This document shows, piece after piece, positions 1 to 8,153 of a stretch of 64,000 bases of DNA. Under the pieces are notes generated by a model. That model did not search any database, was not told the DNA's origin, and saw only the letters and a program-made list of their open reading frames with translations. Origin of the DNA: Anaerolineaceae bacterium (GTDB taxonomy: Bacteria > Chloroflexota > Anaerolineae > Promineifilales > Promineifilaceae). The stretch covers positions 1 through 64,000 of the forward strand of contig PABI01000183.1 in assembly GCA_002699125.1 (NCBI GenBank), read 5' to 3'. Numbering within the stretch: the first letter of the stretch is position 1; each line of letters opens with the position of its first letter. A program made the position numbers and the translations under genes.

Positions 1-104
1 AGTTTGGCAAGTCCATATATTGGGCCAGCCTTCTTAATAGCCCTATATATGGCGGTTATCAAATCTCGAAAAGTACCCATTTTATTGTCGAAAGATAAGT
101 AATA

Positions 105-161
105 AGATTGGACCATTTTTCTTTTGCCAGAAAATTGTTGCCGAACAAAATGGTCCAATCT
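105..161. promoter_or_regulatory. 15-bp perfect inverted repeat upstream of the AraC-family gene
   Basis: AGATTGGACCATTTT at 105-119 is matched by its exact reverse complement at 147-161, with a 27-base spacer. The right arm ends 11 bases before the ATG at 173, and no Shine-Dalgarno sequence lies between. It could be an autoregulatory operator or an RNA hairpin that limits translation. Which one cannot be told from sequence. Confidence 0.55.
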
Positions 162-172
162 GGTTTCGATTT

Positions 173-1045
173 ATGACCCAACGTCCCGAAACAGTTGCTG
201 AACATCAAGAAAGCATCACCCGTGTGATGTTGTTTATCCAGGCGCGGCTGGATGAGCCGCCCAGCCTGGATGAAGTGGCAGAGGTTGCCGCGTTTTCACC
301 TTACCATTTTCACCGGTTGTTCACGGCATACACGGGTGAAAGCCTGAGCACGTTTATTCGCCGCCTGCGGCTGGAACGGGCGGCCAATCGGCTGCGGCAG
401 ACGTTTGATCCCATCACGGAGATTGCCCTGGATGCCGGGTACGAGACGCCGACCAACTTTGGCAAGGCGTTCCGGCAGCAGTTTGGCCAGACACCATCAG
501 AGTTTCGCGAGAGTAACCATTTGTTGGATACGGCCGTTTTCCGCCAAAATCGCCGCAGGGAGCAAAAAATGTTAAAGTCCAAAATTGTTCACCTGGAACC
601 CAAAACCGTCTTGTTTGTGCGCAAAACCGGACCCTACAGCGAGGCCTCGACAGCCGCCTTTGGCGCGCTTATGCCCTTTGCCTACAGTCACAAGCTCATC
701 GGCAAGGAGACGCAGATGATCGGCATTTCCCACGACAGCCCCGACATCACCGATGCCGACAAGCTGCGCTACGATGCCTGCATCACCCTTAACCAATCGG
801 TTCAGCCCCAGGGCGAATTCAGTCTACAAACCATTGTCGGTGGACGATACGCTATTTTTGTGCATAAAGGGCCGTACGAAAATTTCGACGAGACCTACCG
901 CCTGATTTTTGGCCAATGGCTGGCGCGCAGCGGCGAGCAGCTGCGCGACGATCCCATTTTTGAACGGTATCTAAACCGCGATCCGCGCCGTACCAAACCG
1001 GAAAATCTGCGCACAGAAATTTACGTACCGCTTAAAGAGAGGTAA
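173..1045 (+). CDS. AraC-family regulator with C-terminal GyrI-like effector domain
   Basis: A cytoplasmic transcription factor of 290 residues. Residues about 15-115 form the paired helix-turn-helix AraC domain, with the family motif SPYHFHRLF near residue 42 and the second helix-turn-helix around EIALDAGYETPTNFGKAF. Residues about 135-288 match the GyrI-like (AraC effector-binding/SbmC) fold, which in relatives such as Rob and BmrR binds small hydrophobic or cationic ligands. The ATG at 173 is preceded by a long inverted repeat rather than a clear ribosome site. A paralog with the same architecture lies at 61106-62005. The downstream MFS transporter is a plausible target because the two are adjacent and co-oriented, but a hairpin terminator separates them. 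The ligand is unknown. Confidence 0.9.
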   Translation: MTQRPETVAEHQESITRVMLFIQARLDEPPSLDEVAEVAAFSPYHFHRLFTAYTGESLSTFIRRLRLERAANRLRQTFDPITEIALDAGYETPTNFGKAFRQQFGQTPSEFRESNHLLDTAVFRQNRRREQKMLKSKIVHLEPKTVLFVRKTGPYSEASTAAFGALMPFAYSHKLIGKETQMIGISHDSPDITDADKLRYDACITLNQSVQPQGEFSLQTIVGGRYAIFVHKGPYENFDETYRLIFGQWLARSGEQLRDDPIFERYLNRDPRRTKPENLRTEIYVPLKER

Positions 1046-1115
1046 CAATCACTGGCAAAAGTGACTGTCACCGATTCCTAAATTCAGATACAATCGACTC
1101 TCCCACAACTGAATG

Positions 1116-1152
1116 AAACAGCACTCAGAGCAATCTGGGTGCTGTTTGTTGT
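1116..1152 (+). terminator. Hairpin terminator after the AraC-family gene
   Basis: Positions 1116-1129 pair with 1134-1147 as a 14-bp stem (one G-T pair) closed by a GCAA tetraloop, followed by a T-rich but interrupted tail. It separates the regulator from the MFS gene. Confidence 0.7.
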
Positions 1153-1181
1153 TTGTGGACCACTTTTCTTGGGAGTAAATC

Positions 1182-2405
1182 TTGGCAAATCCACCGCTTC
1201 ACACAAATGGGGCTGAAGCCCAGCCCGATATTTCTGTCAACCGCCTGATCCTCATTGGCCTGCTAACGCGACTGGTGACGGATACGGCCGTCCAACTCTT
1301 TTTCCCCTTTTTACCCGTTATTGCCGAAGGCCTGCGCACCACCAGCGTCACTGCGGGACGATTGGTGAGTTTGCGCAGCGCCATGGGACTGCTGTCGCCG
1401 GCGTTTGGCTACCAGGCGTACCTGCGCGGTTACCGCACCGTGATGCGCTTCGGCTTGCTGCTGGCGTCAGTAGGTTACCTCATTGTGGGGCTGAGCAGTT
1501 CAGTCTGGTTAGCGGCCGTGGGCATGGTGCTGGGCGGGCTGGGTACGTTTGCCTTTGTACCTATTCTGCAGGCGTATCTCAGTGCCAAGCTGCCGTTTCA
1601 CCGCCGGGCGCGTGGGCTGGGCACGTTGGAATATGCCTGGGCGCTGGCGGGCATCATCGGTCTGTACCTGACGGGATTGCTCATTGACGCCCTGGGCTGG
1701 CGCGCGCCATTTTTTGTACTGAGTGGCTTGCTGCTGGTGGCGTTTGTGGCATACGGCCGTCTTCCCGCCGCCCGTCAAGCAAAAGCCGCTGAAACAGCCA
1801 AAACACCATTTTCCTGGCGCAGCGTGGTTGCTTTTTTTGAGCTGGGCCAAAACAAGCGGTCGGCCTGGATGGCGCTGTTTGTGGTTGCCTTAAACATGAT
1901 GGCAGCGATGAACGTCTTCATCAGCTACGGTACCTGGCTAAACCGGGAATATGGCCTGGACGCTGTGGCGCTAGGTACCGTTGCCCTTATTTTAGGCGTG
2001 GCTGATCTGAGCGGCAGCGTGCTGATGAGTCTGGTCGGTGACAAATTTGGCCTGCGCCGCAGCGTGATTGCGGGCACGGCACTGGCCTGTCTTGGCTATG
2101 GACTCCTCCCCGTGTTGAACCAGGGCATTTTGCTGGCGGTCGTGGGCTTGATTGTGGCCCGGTTTGCCTTTGAATTTACTGTTGTCGGTCACATTGCCCT
2201 GGTGAGCGAGCAGGCGCCTGATTATCGCGGTAAAATGATGACCCTGGCGGCAGCAGCGGCGCTGCTCGGTTCCAGCACGGCCGGTTTTATCGGCCCCTGG
2301 GTGTATGATCAGTTTCAGGTGCTGGGGCTGAGCCTGATTTCGGCCAGCATCATGGGTGTGAGCATCGTTTTGCTGCGCTTTTTTGTGCGCAATCGCGCAG
2401 AGTAA
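1182..2405 (+). CDS. MFS transporter
   Basis: A polytopic inner-membrane protein of 407 residues with about 12 hydrophobic segments and the loop pattern of the major facilitator superfamily. The first cytoplasmic loop (YLRGYRTVMRFG) and the R-R-A-R-G-L-G-T segment after helix 4 are MFS-like. The start is TTG at 1182, chosen because GGGAG lies about 8 bases upstream at 1171-1175 and no better ATG precedes the first membrane helix. The substrate cannot be read from sequence; drug or metabolite efflux is typical. It follows an AraC/GyrI regulator, a family that often controls efflux genes, so a regulator-exporter pair is a reasonable inference. Confidence 0.88.
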   Translation: MANPPLHTNGAEAQPDISVNRLILIGLLTRLVTDTAVQLFFPFLPVIAEGLRTTSVTAGRLVSLRSAMGLLSPAFGYQAYLRGYRTVMRFGLLLASVGYLIVGLSSSVWLAAVGMVLGGLGTFAFVPILQAYLSAKLPFHRRARGLGTLEYAWALAGIIGLYLTGLLIDALGWRAPFFVLSGLLLVAFVAYGRLPAARQAKAAETAKTPFSWRSVVAFFELGQNKRSAWMALFVVALNMMAAMNVFISYGTWLNREYGLDAVALGTVALILGVADLSGSVLMSLVGDKFGLRRSVIAGTALACLGYGLLPVLNQGILLAVVGLIVARFAFEFTVVGHIALVSEQAPDYRGKMMTLAAAAALLGSSTAGFIGPWVYDQFQVLGLSLISASIMGVSIVLLRFFVRNRAE

Positions 2406-2465
2406 GAATGGGACACAGACCTGTCCTAGGCAATGCCGAAGGATGAACGCTGATGAACACAGATA

Positions 2466-2500
2466 AAAATCTGCGTCAATCTGCGAAATCTGCGGATGAA
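2466..2500. repeat. Intergenic word repeat (ATCTGCG family)
   Basis: Three imperfect tandem copies of a 9-10 base unit AATCTGCG(A/T)A precede the Eis-like gene. A near-identical triplet occurs at 44767-44796, so this is a dispersed spacer repeat rather than a one-off. Confidence 0.6.
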
Positions 2501-2513
2501 TTAGGAGGTATGG

Positions 2514-3773
2514 ATGAAACGAGAGCGGGTGATACGGCCGTTACAAACCGAGTCTGAATGGGACCAGTACACTACCATTGCCATGAACGCGTACCCCGGC
2601 GTGCGTGTGACCGATGCGGCCGGCAGACAGCGCATGAAGGAGCGCGGCCAGAAAATGCAGACCGACCCTATCATTTCTGTGATGGGTTTGTTTGAAGCAG
2701 ACGAAATGCGCGGCATCATGCGTCTGTACGACTTCACGATGCAGCTGCACGGCACCAAAATGTTGGTTGGCGGCGTTGGTGGGGTGGGCGTCGATTTGCT
2801 GCATAAAAAAGAGCGCGTTGCTTACGATATGATTCAGTTTTTCCAGGCACGATACCAGGAAAAAGGGGCAGCGCTGGTGGCTTTGTATCCGTTCCGGCCC
2901 GATTTTTATAAGCAAATGGGGTATGGCTACGGCCGTAAACTAAATCATTACCGCATCCAGCCCGCCGCCCTACCCGACGGCAACCGGCAAAACGTTAGTA
3001 CGCTCGATGCTTCGCACCGGCAGGCGTTGGCCGATTGTTATGAACGCATTATGGTGGCCAGCAACGGGCTTATGGCTCAATTTGATTATGAGCTGGATTC
3101 AATTTTTAGTAACTATAATCTACAAAAATTCGGCTATTGGGCAGACGGCCAACTGCGCGGTTACCTGCTTTTTGCCTTTGAGCCGGTGCCCAACGGCAAC
3201 TTTTTGCGCAACAACATCATCATACGCGCCTTGATGTATGAGAACACAGAGGCGCTGCGCGGGCTGCTCGCCTTTTTGGGCGTTCAGGCGGACCAAATTG
3301 AAACGATTGTGCTGAACACACAGGAAGAAGATTTCCACCTGTTGCTGCACGATCCGCGCAACGGCAGCCAGAACTTGATTCCACCCGGCTATCATGAAAG
3401 CAACGCGCAGGGTGTGGGCATCATGTACCGCGTCATTGACGTGCCGCGCCTATTTGAACTGCTGGCCGACCACAACTTTAGCGGGCAAACGTGCACCGTG
3501 CAGATAAACTTGACGGACAGTTTTTGGCCGGTTTGTGCGGGCAGTTGGATCATCAGTGTGGAAAACGGCCGTGTCACCCTCAACCCCAACGCCCAGCCAG
3601 ATGTGGAAATCAGCCTGGACATTGCCGAATTCTCCTCGCTGATCACCGGGGCAACGACGTTCCGCACGCTGCTGGCCTACGGCCTGGCCCAGATTTCTGA
3701 CGGCCGTTATGCCGACACAGTACATCAATTGTTTTACACACCGCACAAACCAATCTGCCACACCGCGTTTTAA
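2514..3773 (+). CDS. Eis-like GNAT acetyltransferase with C-terminal SCP2-type domain
   Basis: A 419-residue protein resembling the Eis (enhanced intracellular survival) family of N-acetyltransferases. Residues about 5-150 form the first GNAT domain, with the acetyl-CoA region around VGGVGVDLLHKK and the typical YPFRPDFYKQMGYGYG stretch. A second degenerate GNAT domain spans about 155-290. An SCP2-like domain spans about 300-405 (for example ISVENGRVTLNPNAQPDVEIS). Known Eis enzymes acetylate amines such as aminoglycosides or lysine side chains from acetyl-CoA; the substrate here is unknown. ATG at 2514 follows AGGAGG at 2503-2508; an out-of-frame ATG at 2510 was not used. Confidence 0.87.
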   Translation: MKRERVIRPLQTESEWDQYTTIAMNAYPGVRVTDAAGRQRMKERGQKMQTDPIISVMGLFEADEMRGIMRLYDFTMQLHGTKMLVGGVGGVGVDLLHKKERVAYDMIQFFQARYQEKGAALVALYPFRPDFYKQMGYGYGRKLNHYRIQPAALPDGNRQNVSTLDASHRQALADCYERIMVASNGLMAQFDYELDSIFSNYNLQKFGYWADGQLRGYLLFAFEPVPNGNFLRNNIIIRALMYENTEALRGLLAFLGVQADQIETIVLNTQEEDFHLLLHDPRNGSQNLIPPGYHESNAQGVGIMYRVIDVPRLFELLADHNFSGQTCTVQINLTDSFWPVCAGSWIISVENGRVTLNPNAQPDVEISLDIAEFSSLITGATTFRTLLAYGLAQISDGRYADTVHQLFYTPHKPICHTAF

Positions 3774-3791
3774 CCGCCATCAAACATCGGT

Positions 3792-3957
3792 AGGGGCGAG
3801 GCGTTTGGCTGTTACCCTTGCCAAACATGCAACCTTCCCCCCAAACGCCTCGCCCTCATGTCTGGCCAACCATATGGATGGCGGCACAAACGGGCGAGGC
3901 AGGTGGAGAAAATGTTTTGGGGAATGGCGGAGGTTGCAACCACCTGCCTCGCCCCTA
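3792..3957. repeat. Two adjacent hairpins built from a GGGCGAGGC repeat word
   Basis: A 15-base arm at 3794-3808 is exactly complementary to 3841-3855, and a second at 3892-3906 to 3940-3954. Both share the core GGGCGAGGC. They fill the spacer between the Eis-like gene and the SDR and look like two copies of one dispersed element. Confidence 0.65.
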
Positions 3958-3985
3958 CAATGGGTTGCAAAAAAAGGAGAAAACC

Positions 3986-4729
3986 ATGGATTTTACAGAT
4001 CAGGTGGCTATTGTCACCGGCGGAGCCTCGGGGATGGGGGCGGCCACGGCGCGGAAGCTGATGGCTGCCCGGGCCAGGGTCATCATTGTGGACAGGAATG
4101 TGGTGCTGGCCACAGCTTTTGCGGAGGAAATTGGGGCGGAGGTTTTGATTGGTGACGTGAGCGATTCGGCATTTTGTGATGGCGTGGTGGATACGGCCGT
4201 TGCCAAATACGGCCGTCTCGATATCCTCATCAACGCCGCCGGCATCATCGTGCGGGCCGATGCGCTGGGCACCAGCGATGAGCAGTGGCAGCGCGTCATG
4301 AACGTCAACGTCAGCGGCGTTTTTTATTTAAGCCGTGCCGCGGTGCAGGTGATGAAAGCGCAGGGCAAAGGGGCCATCGTCAACTTTGGCTCGATTTGGG
4401 GCAGCGTGGGCGCGGCTGGCGTGGTGGCCTACTGCGCATCAAAGGGGGCGGTGCATCAGATTACAAGGGCGATGGCCCTGGATCACGTCAACGACGGCAT
4501 TCGCATCAACGCCGTTTGCCCCGGCGAGGTGAACACCCCCATGTTGTCCTCCGAACGCAGCGAGCCGGTCACGGAGGAAATGTTGCAGCGCATCGCCAGC
4601 ACCGTGCCCATGCAGCGCCTGGCCGATCCGGTGGAAATTGCCCGTGTGGTGCTTTTCCTGTCCTCCGACGACGCCAGCTACATGACCGGCGCAATGGTCA
4701 ATGTCGATGCCGGTTATACGGCTCGTTGA
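3986..4729 (+). CDS. Short-chain dehydrogenase/reductase (SDR)
   Basis: A 247-residue classical SDR using NAD(P)(H). The cofactor motif TGGASGMG is at residues about 11-18, the structural motif NAAG follows the third strand, a catalytic Ser lies in NFGSIWG and the Y-x-x-x-K pair in YCASKGA. The C-terminal part (MTGAMVNVDAGYTAR) is typical of 3-oxoacyl-ACP reductase or glucose dehydrogenase-like members. The frame is open back to 3818, but that extension crosses the hairpin repeats. ATG at 3986 follows AAGGAGA at 3974-3980 and gives the family's usual N-terminus. The substrate is unknown. Confidence 0.9.
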   Translation: MDFTDQVAIVTGGASGMGAATARKLMAARARVIIVDRNVVLATAFAEEIGAEVLIGDVSDSAFCDGVVDTAVAKYGRLDILINAAGIIVRADALGTSDEQWQRVMNVNVSGVFYLSRAAVQVMKAQGKGAIVNFGSIWGSVGAAGVVAYCASKGAVHQITRAMALDHVNDGIRINAVCPGEVNTPMLSSERSEPVTEEMLQRIASTVPMQRLADPVEIARVVLFLSSDDASYMTGAMVNVDAGYTAR

Positions 4730-4744
4730 TTTCTTAACGCAGAG

Positions 4745-4800
4745 GCGCAGAGACGCGGAGTTGAAGTTTTTCCTCTACGCCTCCGCGTCTCTGCGTTGGT
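4745..4800. terminator. 15-bp hairpin spacer (GCAGAGACGCGG family)
   Basis: CGCAGAGACGCGGAG at 4746-4760 pairs with 4781-4795. The word recurs in other spacers near 14120-14155 and 20757-20910. It probably acts as a terminator after the SDR. Confidence 0.6.
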
Positions 4801-4822
4801 TTTATTACAAAAGGACAGTGAG

Positions 4823-5821
4823 ATGGAATATAGAAGATTAGGCCGCAGTGGGGTGAAGATTGCCCCACTTTGCCTGGGAACCGACAATTTTGCCAATCCC
4901 ACGCCGGAAGATGAAGCCAAAGCGATGCTGAACCGGGCGATTGACGTCGGGATTAATCTCATCGATACCAGCAACAGCTATGCCAAAGGCGAGAGTGAGC
5001 GGATTATTGGGCGGGCGTTGAAGGAAAACGGCCGTCGCCAAGACGTCCTCATCGCCAGCAAAGCCCATTACCCAACCGGGCCGGGGCCAAATGACAGGGG
5101 GAACGGCCGTCTCCACCTCATTCAGGCTTGTGAAGATTCCTTGCGACGGCTGCAAACCGACCACATCGACCTTTACCAGCTGCATCGCCCTGACTTTGAA
5201 GTCCCTATCGAGGAAACGCTTTCTGCCCTGACAGATTTGGTACGCCAGGGCAAAATTCGATACATTGGCAGCTCCACGGCCCCCGCCTGGAAGGTGATGG
5301 AAGCGATCATGGTGAGCGAGCTGCGTGGCTATGTCCGCTTTGTCTCTGAGCAGCCCCCCTACAATTTGCTGGATCGCCGCATTGAAAACGAGCTGGTGCC
5401 GATGTGCCAGGCGCACGGGCTGGGCATTTTGCCCTGGTCGCCCCTGGCGATGGGCATTCTCGCCGGGCGTTACGCTGACGCCAACGACTATCCGGAAAGA
5501 TCTAGGGCACAGCTGCGCGGCGGAATCTATGCCGAACGGGTGACGGCACGGGGCATAGAGGTAGGCAACGAATTTGTGAAACTGGCGCAGGAAGCGGGCA
5601 TTTCCGCCGCACAGTTGGCGGTGCTGTGGGTAAAGGATCAGCCTGGCGTCACCGCGCCACTGATCGGGCCGCGAACATTGGAGCAGCTTGAACATTTCTT
5701 ACCGGTGCTGGAGATGACGCTAGACGACTCTGTGCGTGAAGCGTGTGATGCGTTGGTTCCTCCGGGCAGCGCCGCCGCCAATTTCCACAATTCGGCACCG
5801 TGGATGAAGATGAAGCTCTAA
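4823..5821 (+). CDS. Aldo/keto reductase
   Basis: A 332-residue (beta/alpha)8-barrel NADPH-dependent oxidoreductase. The catalytic tetrad is visible: Asp in LIDTSNSY, Tyr in the same segment, Lys in IASKAHY and His in YQLHRPD. The arrangement (shared with YajO/Tas-type enzymes) suggests reduction of aldehydes or sugar-derived carbonyls. The frame is open from 4796, but that part lies in the hairpin repeat; ATG at 4823 with AAGGACA about 10 bases upstream gives the standard MEYRRLGRSG start. A second aldo/keto reductase lies at 51620-52642. The substrate cannot be assigned. Confidence 0.92.
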   Translation: MEYRRLGRSGVKIAPLCLGTDNFANPTPEDEAKAMLNRAIDVGINLIDTSNSYAKGESERIIGRALKENGRRQDVLIASKAHYPTGPGPNDRGNGRLHLIQACEDSLRRLQTDHIDLYQLHRPDFEVPIEETLSALTDLVRQGKIRYIGSSTAPAWKVMEAIMVSELRGYVRFVSEQPPYNLLDRRIENELVPMCQAHGLGILPWSPLAMGILAGRYADANDYPERSRAQLRGGIYAERVTARGIEVGNEFVKLAQEAGISAAQLAVLWVKDQPGVTAPLIGPRTLEQLEHFLPVLEMTLDDSVREACDALVPPGSAAANFHNSAPWMKMKL

Positions 5822-5946
5822 TATAGTACCTTGTAAGATCAGCTGTAACTGGGGTTGGCTAAAATGCAGCTTATTGATTAAGTTTGCATGGCAATTAGCG
5901 CTAACATCTCTTTGGCAAAGGTTGCTATGACAGCAGGAGATTAATC

Positions 5947-6327
5947 TTGAAGCCCTCTGTTTTAATCGTTGATGATGAACCAATGACCCGCAACTTGCTT
6001 CGCCTGATGCTGGAGCGAGCTGGTTTTGCCATTTCAGAAGCCGAAGATGGGCTCAAGGCGTTATTGATGGTGGCGGAACAATCCCCGGACGTACTGCTGC
6101 TGGATGTGATGATGCCCAACATGGACGGCCTGACGGTTTGCGAAAAGTTGCGTGCCAGGCCAGAAACGGCCGTTCTCCCCATCATTTTGCTCAGTGCCCG
6201 GACCAGCCCCGAATCAGTCAAAGCAGGCATGGAAGCGGGCGCTACCCGGTATTTGGGTAAGCCCATCAGCCATGAACAGTTAATCCAAACCGTGCGAGAC
6301 GTGCTGGAAAATATTCCCTCGGCTTAA
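5947..6327 (+). CDS. Single-domain response regulator (CheY-like receiver)
   Basis: A 126-residue receiver domain without an output domain. The acidic pair D9-D10, phospho-acceptor D53 (in LLLDVMMP), S83 and K105 (in GKP) are all present, so it should be phosphorylatable. No histidine kinase is encoded nearby, so it probably serves an unlinked kinase or acts as a phosphorelay intermediate. The start is TTG at 5947 with CAGGAGA upstream. Its stop codon overlaps that of the convergent argH by two bases. Confidence 0.93.
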   Translation: MKPSVLIVDDEPMTRNLLRLMLERAGFAISEAEDGLKALLMVAEQSPDVLLLDVMMPNMDGLTVCEKLRARPETAVLPIILLSARTSPESVKAGMEAGATRYLGKPISHEQLIQTVRDVLENIPSA

Positions 6328-7694
6328 CCAAGCTGCTGCCGGGCTGCGGCTAGCTGTGCTTGCAGCGCCTGGGGCGCTGTGCCTCCGATGATAGCGCGGC
6401 TGCTCAACGAGGTTTCGATGTCGAAGACGGCCGTTGCCTCCTCACCAAATTTCTCACTCACCGACTGCAAATCTGCCAGCGTCAATTCAGTCAGCGGCAC
6501 GCCCCGATTTTCGGCCAGCTGCACCACTTCCCCCACCAAATGATGCGCCTGCCGGAACGGCACACCCCGCTTCACCAGATAATCGGCCAGGTCTGTGGCC
6601 AGCAAATTGGGTTCTAGCTGTTTGGCCATGTTTTCCGGGCGCAGTTGCAAGGTGCGCAGCAGTCCAGCCATGATGGGAATAATCTGGCTGAGCGTGTCGA
6701 AGGCATCGAAGACGGGTTCTTTATCTTCCTGTAAATCTTTGTCGTAGCTGGAGGGCAGCCCCTTAAGCGTGGTGAGCAGCCCCACTAGGTTGCCAAGCAA
6801 ACGGCCGCTTTTCCCCCGCGTAAGTTCCAATGTGTCCGGATTTTTCTTTTGCGGCATCAGACTGGAGCCCGTGCTGTAGCCATCGTCCAGCCGCACGAAG
6901 CCAAATTCGCTGCTGCTAAACAAGATCAACTGTTCGGAAAGGCGGCTGAGATGCAGGCCGATCATCGTGGCCGCGTACAAAAAGTCGGCGGCAAAATCCC
7001 GGTCAGAGACGCCGTCCAGGCTGTTTTGGCTGATGGCGGTAAAGCCGAGTTCATGAGCCAGCGCCTGCCGGTCTATGGGGAAGGCGGTCCCGGCTAACGC
7101 ACCAGAACCGAGGGGGAGTACGGCCGTACGCTGCCGCACCTGCGCCAATCGTTCCTGGTCGCGCACCAGCGGCCAAAAGTGGGACAACACCCAATGCCCC
7201 CAGGTGACGGGCTGGGCGTGTTGCAAATGCGTGTAGCCGGGCATAGGCAAATTCAGGTTGGCTTCGGCGCTCGCCACAAGAGCCCTTTGTAAATCGGTGA
7301 GCATGGCGGCGACCTGATCGATGGCGTCCAGCAGCCAGAGGCGGAAATCGGTGGCCACCTGGTCATTGCGGCTGCGGCCGGTGTGCAGCTTGCCGCCCAC
7401 GGCACCCACAATTTCAGTCAGGCGGCGCTCTACGGCCGTATGAATATCTTCATCACCGGGATCGAATTGGAAACGGCCGTTGGCCAGCTCATCCCCCACC
7501 TGTTCCAGTCCAGCAATAATCGTGTCGGCTTCCTCTTGTGTCAGCACGCCTGCGCCAACCAGGCCGCGCGCCCACGCCTGGCTGCCGACGATATCCTGGG
7601 CCGCCAGCCGCACGTCAAAACGCAGGCTGGCGTTAAATTCGTGTACCAGCGCATCCGTGGCCTTGGCGAAACGGCCGCCCCATAGTTTGCTCAC
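6324..7694 (-). CDS. argH: Argininosuccinate lyase
   Basis: A 456-residue cytoplasmic enzyme for the last step of arginine synthesis, cleaving argininosuccinate to arginine and fumarate. It carries the fumarase/aspartase superfamily signature GSSLMPQKKNP near residues 275-285, which bears the mobile catalytic serine loop. It also has the N-terminal start MSKLWGGRF, the TGRSRNDQVATD motif and the TPGYTHLQHAQP-type histidine region typical of ArgH. Length matches the family. No other arginine genes are in the window, so it is a detached pathway gene. It converges on the receiver gene with overlapping stops. Confidence 0.97.
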   Translation of the reverse strand: MSKLWGGRFAKATDALVHEFNASLRFDVRLAAQDIVGSQAWARGLVGAGVLTQEEADTIIAGLEQVGDELANGRFQFDPGDEDIHTAVERRLTEIVGAVGGKLHTGRSRNDQVATDFRLWLLDAIDQVAAMLTDLQRALVASAEANLNLPMPGYTHLQHAQPVTWGHWVLSHFWPLVRDQERLAQVRQRTAVLPLGSGALAGTAFPIDRQALAHELGFTAISQNSLDGVSDRDFAADFLYAATMIGLHLSRLSEQLILFSSSEFGFVRLDDGYSTGSSLMPQKKNPDTLELTRGKSGRLLGNLVGLLTTLKGLPSSYDKDLQEDKEPVFDAFDTLSQIIPIMAGLLRTLQLRPENMAKQLEPNLLATDLADYLVKRGVPFRQAHHLVGEVVQLAENRGVPLTELTLADLQSVSEKFGEEATAVFDIETSLSSRAIIGGTAPQALQAQLAAARQQLG

Positions 7695-7709
7695 TGCCTT
7701 TTCCTCCTG

Positions 7710-7790
7710 GTAATCCGTAAATGGTTATCGGTAATCGGTAAAAACCGAATACTGACCACCGTTCACCGTTTACTGAAAACTGCCCCACAA
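7710..7790. repeat. Intergenic word repeat (GGTAATCGGTAA family)
   Basis: The spacer upstream of argH contains repeated GGTAATC(G/C)GTAA units and an inverted partner ending ACCGTTTACTG. The same words recur at 15719-15785 and inside the glycosyltransferase gene near 12490-12535. Confidence 0.55.
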
Positions 7791-7973
7791 TCCCACGCCA
7801 ATCATGACGACAGACAAAACGCCGTACATGATCAACGTTTTCTGATCGCCGATGATGTTTCGCGTGCGTAAAATACGGCCGCGTTCCCAAAAGATGCTCG
7901 GTTTGAAAATAACGCCAACCAAAAAGTAGCCGCCAAATAACAACAGAAGAATGTCTAAAAGATCGGGTGACAT
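7770..7973 (-). CDS. Small two-helix membrane protein of unknown function
   Basis: A 67-residue protein with two hydrophobic segments (residues about 5-23 and 46-64) separated by a basic linker (WERGRILRTRN). A good ribosome site (AAGGAG, 7-8 bases before the ATG) supports translation. I do not recognise a family. It lies between argH and the divergent molybdenum-hydroxylase gene, and its 3' end overlaps the word-repeat spacer. Confidence 0.6.
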   Translation of the reverse strand: MSPDLLDILLLLFGGYFLVGVIFKPSIFWERGRILRTRNIIGDQKTLIMYGVLSVVMIGVGLWGSFQ

Positions 7974-8153
7974 CAGGTTGCTCCTTCAGATTAATAACAG
8001 CATTTTCCTCAATCTTAGCCTGTTTTGTAACTTTTCGCCTGCTGCCGGATATTATTTGTTTGCCCCATCCCCCTATTCGTTCTATGATCGCCATCGTAAA
8101 GGTGGCGATTTTGCCACGTGACAACCCCAACGTTTCAATCTGGAGTAAGCAGA

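Noticed and set aside
3792..3957. Insertion-sequence ends suggested by the paired inverted repeats
   Set aside because: No transposase frame lies between the arms and the loops are under 50 bases.
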